Below are positions 34,771 through 42,503 of a DNA stretch of 64,000 nucleotides, piece by piece (position 1 is the stretch's first letter; each line of letters begins with the position of its first letter). The position numbers were made by a program, and so were the translations under genes. Where the stretch lies: contig DIYJ01000011.1 of the NCBI GenBank assembly GCA_002428995.1, forward strand, positions 62,001 through 126,000. The letters are read 5' to 3'. Source of the DNA: Flavobacteriales bacterium UBA6057 (lineage in GTDB: Bacteria; Bacteroidota; Bacteroidia; Flavobacteriales_G; Salibacteraceae). Under the pieces are notes generated by a model. That model was not told where the DNA came from and ran no database searches. It saw only the letters and a list, made by a program, of their open reading frames with translations.

Positions 34771-34974
34771 TTTGCGACTGACTCTCTTCCAGAATGATAC
34801 TCTGTCGATGAACTTAGTTTTTGCTGGATTAATACAGAATTGGAGTGTCTTCGGTTATAAGCTGTCTGGTATCCGTGAGATTCGGTAGCTCTGCTTCTTG
34901 AAAAGAGGCTGTTTTTCAGGTGCAGCGGCCTTTTTCATCCGCTTCATTGAAGCAAAAAACAGCATTTTCGGAAC

Positions 34975-37962
34975 TTGACTTCGCACTACCCATCCCTGTC
35001 GTTCTGGAATCCAAGGCTTCCCATTGCAGCTTTTCTGTTTAGCCTTTTCCTGTCAGTTTCCATCAAGGGACAGCAGCCCGTGTTTAATCAATTTACCATT
35101 GAGGACGGGCTGCCATCCAACGAAACCTACATGGTAATGGAGGATGATCAAGGGTTTTTATGGATATCGACCGACCATGGAATTGCCCGCTTTGATGGCT
35201 ATGGGTTTGAGGTTCTTACTGAATCTGATGGGTTGTCGGATAACTCTATACTGGGAACCTACAAAGACTACCAGGGGCGAATCTGGTTCTATAGCTTTTC
35301 GCGCAGGCTCTCTTATTTAGACGGGGATAGTATCCGACTGTTTCACACACAGGATGCTCTTTACAAACCCAAGGTCGTCATCACCTCCATGCATGTGGGC
35401 AAGGATGGCACGGTTTGGCTTGGCAATAAGTCAATCTCAAGAAACTTCCTCCTGAAAGGCGAACCTGGGGGTGGTTATACCTTGGTCGATCCAGAAGATA
35501 CATTGGTGAGCGCCATAAAACTGCTGGAGGATGGAGGTCTCATCTATTCAGGGTCTTACAGGTCTGATGAACTGCTGGTTGATGACAAGGGCACTACTTA
35601 CCGTTACCGTTTTGAATCGATTAATGAGGATCAGAGTCAAAAAACGGAGTTGGCGGTGCTTCAGCTCAGGAACGGAGAGCTGCTCATTGTTAGCAGATAT
35701 CAAGTTGTAAAATATCACAACGGGATATTTACCCCGGTATCGTATATCGAATGGCGAAACAATCTTGGATTGTTGGAGGACAGATCCGGCAACATTTGGG
35801 TGGCTTTGGAAGGAGGCGGAGTATTAGTCTATAGAAAGGGTGATTTCTCTCGACCTCCCGAACAACTGCTCGAAGGAACCCGAGTCTCTCACATTGAGCA
35901 GGATCGCGAGGGGGGAATCTGGCTTTCCACCTTAGAGCAAGGAGTGTTTTACATGGCCTCCCAATCATTGTTGGCGCTGGATAGCAAGCGATTTTTTGAT
36001 GGCGATCGCTTAGAGGATATCCTCGCAGGAGGTCGCAAGCTGATTGTTACCTCATCACAGGGAAATGCTTATGGTATCGAGGTTAAGCCAGACCAGTCTC
36101 TGATGATCGATCGTGAAAATGTAGCGAATACGAATCTTGTCCTTCGGGGTATCTACTCCGATTCACTCGCGATTATGTTTCACACTTCTCGTGATAACAA
36201 CCCTCCAATGTACATTCCCTATGGCATTTTTCCCCTTCGTCAGCTGCAGCCCGCTGAGGCCTATGATTTTCCCCGAATGTTAAACCGCCTCTCGGATAGC
36301 ACCCACCTTGCTTCTTTGCACGGCTTCGCTGGGGTTTTCAATACTCCGAAGCTCCAATTTGATACCATTTCAGACCTCGCGAGTAAGAAGCCTTGGTTTT
36401 CTGCGGCTGCTGTTGGGGATACTTTTTGGTTTTCCGACCGGTTCAGTTTGTGGAGTTATTCAAACGGTGCAATGGCGGAATGGCGAGACTGGACCGGTTA
36501 CCACCCGTTTTTCGACCATCGCATGGAACAACTTGAGTCATCCGGGAACCGGCTGTACATCGCTTCCAAAAGCCGTGGTTTAGTCATCAAGGAAGGAGGG
36601 AAGGTGTGGAACATCGGTAAAAAGGATGGGCTGCTCAGTGACATCTGCAATCACATAGAGATTGACAGTGACGGTGATGTTTGGGTCTGCACCAACGAAG
36701 GATTATCACGCATTGTTTTTCCACCTAATGACGCGAAGCCCAAAATCATCAATTACTCGGGTGTCACCAGTTTGATTTCAAACCAGGTCCATAAGGTGGC
36801 CATCATAGATGATACGTTAATATTCGCTTTGTCCGAACAGGGCATATCCATCATCAACAAGAAGCAGCTCGACCTTGAGCCCATTCCCCCGCTTGTTTAC
36901 ATTACAGATATCCTTGTCAATGACCAAAAAACAACTGTTCAGGAACTCGATTTAAGCTATGAACAACGAAGTATATCCGTGCGGTTTACAGGGCTTTCCT
37001 ATCGGTTTGCCGGTAAGCTCCGATATCGCTACAGGCTTCTTGGGTTAGACACCATCTGGCGCAACACTACGGCAAGGCAAATTGACTACGCTGAGTTGGC
37101 ACCCGGTGCCTATACTTTTCAGGTTCAGGTTGAGAATGCATTTGGGCTTACCAGCGAAGCTTATGCAAGTGGCAGCTTTCAAATTCACCCTCCGATATGG
37201 CAGCGCTGGTGGTTCCGATTGCTGATAGGCGCTGCCCTTGTCACAATGATCTTTCTTGTTGTCAACTATCAGCTGAACAAGGTGCGCAACGAAAACCGTC
37301 TCAAACTTGCCTACCTGGAGTCTGAACAAAAGGCGTTGAGGGTCCAGATTACTCCGCATTTCATCTTTAATTCTATCAATTCCATTCTCGGTTTAATCAC
37401 CGAGCACAAAAACGAAAAAGCGAAGCTTGGTCTGGCCCATTTTGCGAGACTGATGCGGATGGTGCTTCAGCTTTCCGAGCATCGATCCGTAGTGTTGAGC
37501 GAAGAACTGGAGGCGATGCAACTCTATCTGAACCTTGAGCGGCTGAGATTTGATGAACAGTTTCAATACCAGATTAACGTGGATCCGGCTATTGATCCTG
37601 ACTTTGTAGAGTTGCCCCCGATGGTCATTCAGCCCTACGTGGAAAACGCGATTAAGCACGGACTGAATCATAAACTGGAAGGTTCAAAAACAGTGGACCT
37701 TGATTTCGCGCTGGAAAACGATGTTTTGGTAGTTAGCATCCGCGATAATGGTATTGGCAGGGCAGCGAGCCGCGCCATCCAGGAAAAGGAGCGCATCAAG
37801 CGTAGCGGCAAGGGGATGAAGATATCGGAAGAGCGCATCCGGATCTTGAACGAAACCCTTAAAACAGAAATGGAGATTAAAGTCACTGACCTTTACGATG
37901 ACCAGGGCCACGCATCGGGAACTCTGGTGGTCATCAGGTTTCCACAGAACGAAGAATTATGA
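34975..37962 (+). CDS. Two-component-regulator propeller sensor histidine kinase (LytS-type)
   Basis: 995 residues from a TTG start. A signal/anchor lies at about 14-32 (LPIAAFLFSLFLSVSIKG). The periplasmic two-bladed-type propeller (about 35-640) has repeats such as FLWISTDHGIARFDGYGFEV, GRIWFYSFSRRLSYLDGD and DVWVCTNEGLSRI. A Y_Y_Y immunoglobulin-like domain follows (about 665-735, LRYRYRLLGLDTIWRNT), then a membrane helix (about 742-765). The His_kinase domain has ITPHFIFNSINSI with His795, and the HATPase domain has PYVENAIKHGL. The long TTG-initiated form is preferred because it includes the signal. The LytTR regulator overlaps it by 4 bp. Confidence 0.92.
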   Translation: MTSHYPSLSFWNPRLPIAAFLFSLFLSVSIKGQQPVFNQFTIEDGLPSNETYMVMEDDQGFLWISTDHGIARFDGYGFEVLTESDGLSDNSILGTYKDYQGRIWFYSFSRRLSYLDGDSIRLFHTQDALYKPKVVITSMHVGKDGTVWLGNKSISRNFLLKGEPGGGYTLVDPEDTLVSAIKLLEDGGLIYSGSYRSDELLVDDKGTTYRYRFESINEDQSQKTELAVLQLRNGELLIVSRYQVVKYHNGIFTPVSYIEWRNNLGLLEDRSGNIWVALEGGGVLVYRKGDFSRPPEQLLEGTRVSHIEQDREGGIWLSTLEQGVFYMASQSLLALDSKRFFDGDRLEDILAGGRKLIVTSSQGNAYGIEVKPDQSLMIDRENVANTNLVLRGIYSDSLAIMFHTSRDNNPPMYIPYGIFPLRQLQPAEAYDFPRMLNRLSDSTHLASLHGFAGVFNTPKLQFDTISDLASKKPWFSAAAVGDTFWFSDRFSLWSYSNGAMAEWRDWTGYHPFFDHRMEQLESSGNRLYIASKSRGLVIKEGGKVWNIGKKDGLLSDICNHIEIDSDGDVWVCTNEGLSRIVFPPNDAKPKIINYSGVTSLISNQVHKVAIIDDTLIFALSEQGISIINKKQLDLEPIPPLVYITDILVNDQKTTVQELDLSYEQRSISVRFTGLSYRFAGKLRYRYRLLGLDTIWRNTTARQIDYAELAPGAYTFQVQVENAFGLTSEAYASGSFQIHPPIWQRWWFRLLIGAALVTMIFLVVNYQLNKVRNENRLKLAYLESEQKALRVQITPHFIFNSINSILGLITEHKNEKAKLGLAHFARLMRMVLQLSEHRSVVLSEELEAMQLYLNLERLRFDEQFQYQINVDPAIDPDFVELPPMVIQPYVENAIKHGLNHKLEGSKTVDLDFALENDVLVVSIRDNGIGRAASRAIQEKERIKRSGKGMKISEERIRILNETLKTEMEIKVTDLYDDQGHASGTLVVIRFPQNEEL

Positions 37963-38702
37963 AAGCGATCATTATTGATGATGAAAAGGGAGGTAGAGAC
38001 TACCTGAGTGATTTGGTGCAAAACCATTGTCCTGAACTTGAAATCATTGGTGTCGCAGATGGTTTGGCATCGGGCCAGAAATTGCTTGACGAGAAGCAAC
38101 CAGACCTGCTATTCCTTGACATCGAATTACCCGGAGGCTCGGGTTTTCGGCTTCTCGATCAGCTGGAGGAGATTCCATTTCAGGTGATTTTTACCACCGC
38201 GTACAGCGAGTATGCCTCTCAGGCTTTTCGTTACGCAGCCATCGACTATCTTTTAAAACCGGTAGTTGCGGAGCAATTGGTGGAGGCAGTTCAAAGGGCG
38301 AAGAATCAAGCCGGGGGAGCTTCCTTCAAGGAAAAGATGGAGGTTTGGATGTCTAATTCAGGAGGTCAAAAGCCGAAAAAAGTCTTGCTCCCGAGGAGTC
38401 GCGGGTTTGAAATGGTGGAGGTCGAAAAGATTCTCTATTGTCAGGCCGATGGGAACTACACCGAGGTCTATTTGCTGGACGGGCATCGCATCATAGTCAG
38501 TAAGAATCTGAAGATGATCGAGCAAAGCCTTCCCAAGGATCTTTTTTTCAGACCTCATCAGTCGTACTTGATCAATCTCCATTGTATTTCACGTTTTTCC
38601 ACGGGCGATGATGCAGAAATCGAATTGACAAACAGAAAGATGATTCCCATTGCCCGAAGCAAGCGAAAGCTGTTTACGGAAGTGATCAGCTCAATCACCT
38701 AG
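37959..38702 (+). CDS. LytTR-family response regulator
   Basis: 247 residues. The receiver has IIDDEKGG, phosphorylation Asp54 in LLFLDIELPGG, Thr in FTTAYSEYA and Lys in YLLKPV. The LytTR DNA-binding domain (about 150-245) has ILYCQADGNYTEVYLLDG and FFRPHQSYLINL. It overlaps the kinase gene by 4 bp and is its cognate partner. Targets may include the adjacent surface-protein genes, by inference only. Confidence 0.94.
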   Translation: MKAIIIDDEKGGRDYLSDLVQNHCPELEIIGVADGLASGQKLLDEKQPDLLFLDIELPGGSGFRLLDQLEEIPFQVIFTTAYSEYASQAFRYAAIDYLLKPVVAEQLVEAVQRAKNQAGGASFKEKMEVWMSNSGGQKPKKVLLPRSRGFEMVEVEKILYCQADGNYTEVYLLDGHRIIVSKNLKMIEQSLPKDLFFRPHQSYLINLHCISRFSTGDDAEIELTNRKMIPIARSKRKLFTEVISSIT

Positions 38703-38802
38703 CGATGCAGATCACCATTTGCTCAGCTGCGGGTTCACACTAAAGAACTGAACGCTTCGTTGTTTTGCATGTTTGTTCTCTGATCAACCATTACCCCAAC
38801 GA

Positions 38803-39006
38803 ATGAAAAAGACCTTGCTTTTACTAGTGCCGCTGTCTGCATTCATCGTGTCTTGCAAGAATTGCTTCGATTGCACCAACTGTGATGATGAGGCCAATGA
38901 GAAGGAGCTTTGCAGGCGTGAATACGAAGACATTTATGACGAGCGCTCTGAGTTCCGCGAGTTTGTAAGAGAATACGAAGATTTTTACGGCTGTAAGTGC
39001 AAGTAA
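38803..39006 (+). CDS. Small cysteine-rich lipoprotein, function unknown
   Basis: 67 residues from the ATG at 38803. An in-frame ATG at 38773 would add 10 residues before the signal. The lipoprotein signal MKKTLLLLVPLSAFIVSC has its lipobox at Cys18. The mature part begins with a regular C-x2-C-x2-C-x2-C run (Cys18, 21, 24, 27). A further Cys37 and a terminal C-x-C follow, with a strongly acidic/basic helical middle (REYEDIYDERSEF). The pattern suggests metal binding or disulfides at the periplasmic side of a membrane. No family was recognised. Confidence 0.7.
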   Translation: MKKTLLLLVPLSAFIVSCKNCFDCTNCDDEANEKELCRREYEDIYDERSEFREFVREYEDFYGCKCK

Positions 39007-39091
39007 GCAGCGCCTGATACTGCCGCTTCTGCTTTCCTCATCTCCTCTGGATTTCTGCTAATTTGATTCCTCCGCTTTCTGCAGTGAATAC

Positions 39092-39099
39092 TACGTTTG
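39092..39099 (+). promoter_or_regulatory. Possible -7 box upstream of TerC-family gene
   Basis: TACGTTTG matches TAnnTTTG, 36 bp before the ATG. A TTTG at 39062-39065 is present, but at a 26-bp spacing, longer than usual. Confidence 0.3.
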
Positions 39100-39134
39100 T
39101 GACTTGATGTGAAACCTATTCCATTCTGTCGCCC

Positions 39135-39860
39135 ATGGAAATATTCCTGAACCCGGAAGCCTGGATTGCGCTGCTTACGCTCACCTTTTTGGAGATCGTA
39201 CTCGGCATCGATAACATCATTTTCATTTCGATTGTCTCCAACAAGCTGCCCGAACATCAGCAGGCGAGGGCTCGCACAATCGGTTTGGCACTTGCGCTCA
39301 TCGTTCGGATTATCATGTTGGCTGGAATCAGCTGGATCATTGGGTTAACGGAGCCCTTGTTCAGTGTGTTCGGCTATGGCGTGGCTGGCAGGAATCTCAT
39401 TCTTATTGTAGGAGGTTTCTTCCTGCTGGCGAAGAGCACGAGCGAAATCCATGCGAAGGTCTCTGGCCACGAGCATGCGCCTGATGATAAGGGGAAGAGT
39501 GGGAAAAACGCATTTCTGGGTATCCTGGTGCAGATCGTATTACTGGACATTATCTTTTCGTTTGACTCGATCCTTACTGCAGTTGGTATGAGTCGTGATC
39601 TTCCGGTCATGATCGCAGCTGTTATTATTTCCATCATCATCATGATGATTTTTGCCTCTTCCATCAGCGATTTCATCAATAAGCATCCTACGCTGCAGGT
39701 GTTGGCACTGTCATTCCTGATACTGATTGGTTTCATGCTGGTGGTGGAAGGCTTGCCCTTTGAGGATATTCATGTCCCCAAGGGATACATCTACGTAGCC
39801 GTGTTTTTCTCCCTGGCCGTTGAGGTGCTCAACATGCGGATGCGCAAGAACAAGAATTAG
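39135..39860 (+). CDS. TerC-family integral membrane protein
   Basis: 241 residues with seven hydrophobic helices. It contains the TerC signature acidic sites LEIVLGIDNIIFISI and VLLDIIFSFDSILTAVGM. These intramembrane Asp/Glu residues are typical of the family, whose members handle metal ions such as Mn2+ or take part in tellurite resistance and exoprotein metalation. A charged, His-containing loop (about 110-128, HAKVSGHEHAPDDKGK) lies between the halves. The gene appears monocistronic. The ion specificity is unknown. Confidence 0.9.
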   Translation: MEIFLNPEAWIALLTLTFLEIVLGIDNIIFISIVSNKLPEHQQARARTIGLALALIVRIIMLAGISWIIGLTEPLFSVFGYGVAGRNLILIVGGFFLLAKSTSEIHAKVSGHEHAPDDKGKSGKNAFLGILVQIVLLDIIFSFDSILTAVGMSRDLPVMIAAVIISIIIMMIFASSISDFINKHPTLQVLALSFLILIGFMLVVEGLPFEDIHVPKGYIYVAVFFSLAVEVLNMRMRKNKN

Positions 39861-39903
39861 TCAGGCGGATTTTGCAATTTAGTACTGATCAAACCCTTCT
39901 GAT

Positions 39904-41553
39904 TTGGCCGAAATAAAGCTTCAACCGCTCGAAGTTCCCTTCGAAGACTGCTCCTCCTGCATGGAAGTCGTGCGCACGGACATCAATGGCAGAAACCGCA
40001 GGCGTTTTAAGCTTGGCATCGTGAAGGCAGAGACGATCTACGATTGGATCGAGCGAGGGGAAGACCTGAACTTAAAGAATCGCTATGTACGCGACTTTTC
40101 ACTCACTGAATATCGCAAAAGAAGAGGGCTGGCAGCAGATGAAACCGTAGAGCTTCTCTCGTTCAATGCAGAAGGAGCCTACTTCGATGAATACAGCGAC
40201 AATGATTTCTCTCATTCCATTTTTCGTGGCCAATCAGCTTTCTTTCAAAATGCCACCTTCGGTGATGGTCCGTTGTCGTTTTATCACGCCAGGTTTGAGA
40301 CAAAAACGGTGGATTTTCATGGATGCCAGTTTGGTGCCGGAACAGCCAATTTCCAGTTTGCCCAATTCAATACGGAGGAGGTGAATTTTGACGGGGTGGA
40401 GTTTCATTCCGGTGATGTGCAGTTCGTGAGCACCCGCTTCGGAGACTCTCATGTCAGCTTTCGCGAGGTCATTTTTGGTCCCGGATGTTTAGACTTTCAT
40501 TACTCCCGTTTTGGCAAGGGAAACATCACGTTTGACAAGGCCGTGTTTGGAGGAGGAGATGTCACTTTTAAACGGGTTGATTTTGGAGAAGGCAAGGTGG
40601 ACTTCAAGCGGGTTCAGTTTGCAGATGGTGAAGTCGATTTTTCGGAAGCTACCATTCAAAGCGGCAAGCTCAACTTTAGATCCGCGATGTTTGGCCGAGG
40701 CAACATCCTGTTCGAGTCCATTGAGTCTGCTTCGGACTTCATTTTTGACAAAGCAGAATTTGGAACCGGGAGCCTGTCCTTTTTTGCCTCATCTGCGCGC
40801 GACATTACGTTTAAGCTCTGCCACTTCAACAATCATGTGGATCTCAGGGTAACAAAGGCGCGCAGGGTGGATCTGAGTTATACCATCGTACGAGACATCA
40901 TTGACCTGATGCCAACAGATCGCTGTCCGGTAAAGCTGAAGCAGATTGATTTCAGCGGGATGCGAAACCTCGGGAAACTCTATCTGGATTGGAAAACGAA
41001 CCAGGTGAAAAGCTTGATCCTGTCTCAAACAGACACTTCCAACCGCCAGAAGTCAGAGCAGTTCCTCATTTTGAAAGAGAGCTACAATGCTACCGGCCGC
41101 TATGCCGATGAAGATCGAGCCTATGTGTGGTACAAGCGAATGGAGCTGAAAGCAGACCTTGAGTATGCCATTGAGCGAAGTCCATCCAACGCAATTTGGG
41201 CTTACCCAACCGCCTTTTTCAAGTGGTTACTCTTTGATAAGATCGGGCTTTATGCAACAGCTCCCTTGCGTGTTTTGTCCTCCGTGATGGTTATCTACAC
41301 CTGCTTCAGCTTGCTCTATATGGCGCTTCCACTGATAAGCGATACGTACATAGATACTGGAGCTGAAGGGCTTGCCGAACTGGGCTTGGTGGCCAAATCG
41401 TTCTATTTCAGCGCGATTACCTTTCTGACCGTGGGTTACGGAGATTTTTATCCCGTAGGCATCATGCGCCTCTTTGCCAGCATTGAAGGCTATGTAGGAG
41501 TCTTCCTGATGGGCTACTTCTCCGTAGCCTTCGTTCGTAAAGTCCTCAGATAA
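39904..41553 (+). CDS. Beta-helix (12-residue repeat) protein fused to a two-helix K+-channel pore
   Basis: 549 residues from a TTG start. After an N-terminal region (about 1-95), about 14 tandem 12-residue repeats of the form xVxFxxAxFGxG run through about 100-290. Examples are NITFDKAVFGGG, DVTFKRVDFGEG and KVDFKRVQFADG. Phe at positions 4 and 9 predicts a pentapeptide-like solenoid. A middle domain (about 290-430) follows. The last 120 residues have two membrane helices flanking a pore loop with the potassium filter TVGYGDFYP (Ion_trans_2). A cytoplasmic solenoid gating a K+ pore is inferred. No signal peptide is present. It is convergent with msrA. Confidence 0.88.
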   Translation: MAEIKLQPLEVPFEDCSSCMEVVRTDINGRNRRRFKLGIVKAETIYDWIERGEDLNLKNRYVRDFSLTEYRKRRGLAADETVELLSFNAEGAYFDEYSDNDFSHSIFRGQSAFFQNATFGDGPLSFYHARFETKTVDFHGCQFGAGTANFQFAQFNTEEVNFDGVEFHSGDVQFVSTRFGDSHVSFREVIFGPGCLDFHYSRFGKGNITFDKAVFGGGDVTFKRVDFGEGKVDFKRVQFADGEVDFSEATIQSGKLNFRSAMFGRGNILFESIESASDFIFDKAEFGTGSLSFFASSARDITFKLCHFNNHVDLRVTKARRVDLSYTIVRDIIDLMPTDRCPVKLKQIDFSGMRNLGKLYLDWKTNQVKSLILSQTDTSNRQKSEQFLILKESYNATGRYADEDRAYVWYKRMELKADLEYAIERSPSNAIWAYPTAFFKWLLFDKIGLYATAPLRVLSSVMVIYTCFSLLYMALPLISDTYIDTGAEGLAELGLVAKSFYFSAITFLTVGYGDFYPVGIMRLFASIEGYVGVFLMGYFSVAFVRKVLR

Positions 41554-41562
41554 TTGAAGACG

Positions 41563-41612
41563 TCATCATCTAATTGTCTGATCATCTGATTATCCAATCA
41601 TCTGATCATCAA
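41563..41612. repeat. Degenerate ATCAGATGATTA-type repeat cluster, locus 2
   Basis: CATCATCTAATTGTCTGATC and further copies of ATCTGATTATCCAATC and ATCTGATCATC fill nearly the whole 64-bp gap between the convergent channel and msrA genes. Confidence 0.75.
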
Positions 41613-41617
41613 ACCCC

Positions 41618-42298
41618 TCAATGTCCTTCTTTCAGCAACTCAGGATAAGCCTTTTGAAACTTACGTAGTCTGGGAATAGAAACGTTCTTCACATAAGGTT
41701 GATCCGGATGTAAGCGCTCATAGTTTTGGTGGTAATCCTCCGCAGGCCAGAATTTCTTGAAGGCTTCTACCTCTGTCACAATCGGTCCAGGCAAATCTCC
41801 TGACTCATTCAGCTTTTGGATGTAGGCGTCAGCGAGCTCTTTTTCTGCGGGATTTTGGTAGAAGATCATCGATCGATACTGCGGTCCACGATCAGGGCCC
41901 TGCCGATTGGGAGTAGTAGGGTCGTGCGATCCAAAAAACACTTTGAGCAGCGTTGGGTAGTCCACTTTCGAGCTATCGTAGTACACCTCTACGGCTTCTG
42001 CATGACGCAAGCTTCCTGAGCTAACCTCCTGATATGTGGGGTTTTGTTTTTCTCCTCCCGAATAACCTGAAATAACCTCTTCTACTCCCTCAACAGATTC
42101 AAACACGGCTTCCACACACCAAAAACAACCACTGGCGAAATAGGCTCTGTGGAACTTTGACAGGTCTTTCGCTGGGATTGCGGTTTCCGCTGCCGCTTGC
42201 TGCTCCGTTCCCGTTTCGTTAGACGGAGTCGAAGAGCTGGAGCAAGCGAAGAGCACGCTTAAAGATGCAGTAGCAATAGCAATATTGAAGAGTTTCAT
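41618..42298 (-). CDS. msrA: Peptide-methionine (S)-S-oxide reductase MsrA, lipoprotein
   Basis: 226 residues from the ATG at 42298, chosen because it opens the lipoprotein signal MKLFNIAIATASLSVLFACS; an upstream ATG at 42400 gives no signal. The active site is ASGCFWCVEAVFE, with the first Cys nucleophilic. The fold motifs SGYSGGEKQNPTYQEVSSG, HAEAVEVYYD and FFGSHDPTTPNRQGPDRGPQYRS match MsrA. It reduces methionine-S-sulfoxide in oxidised proteins. The lipid anchor places it in the periplasm at a membrane, so it repairs envelope proteins. No msrB is adjacent. Confidence 0.95.
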   Translation of the reverse strand: MKLFNIAIATASLSVLFACSSSSTPSNETGTEQQAAAETAIPAKDLSKFHRAYFASGCFWCVEAVFESVEGVEEVISGYSGGEKQNPTYQEVSSGSLRHAEAVEVYYDSSKVDYPTLLKVFFGSHDPTTPNRQGPDRGPQYRSMIFYQNPAEKELADAYIQKLNESGDLPGPIVTEVEAFKKFWPAEDYHQNYERLHPDQPYVKNVSIPRLRKFQKAYPELLKEGH

Positions 42299-42445
42299 AT
42301 CAGTGGAATAAGTGATAGAGGAAAGCCGACTAGCATGGACAATCCTTTCAAAATTTACACAGAAACGCTGTTTTTGTTTGCAATCCAGACTGCAAATCAT
42401 GGACTTAGAAAGTGCTGAGTTGAGTCTGCCTATTTCAAGGAGTAA

Positions 42446-42477
42446 CTAAAAAGGCCCCGTCTTGAAACGGAGCCTTT
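42446..42477 (-). terminator. Rho-independent terminator
   Basis: On the minus strand AAAGGCTCCGT pairs with ACGGGGCCTTT (one mismatch) and is followed by a T run. It lies directly after the T9SS protein gene at 42504-44624. Confidence 0.82.
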
Positions 42478-42503
42478 GATTCAACCAGCATATGAACATG
42501 AAC

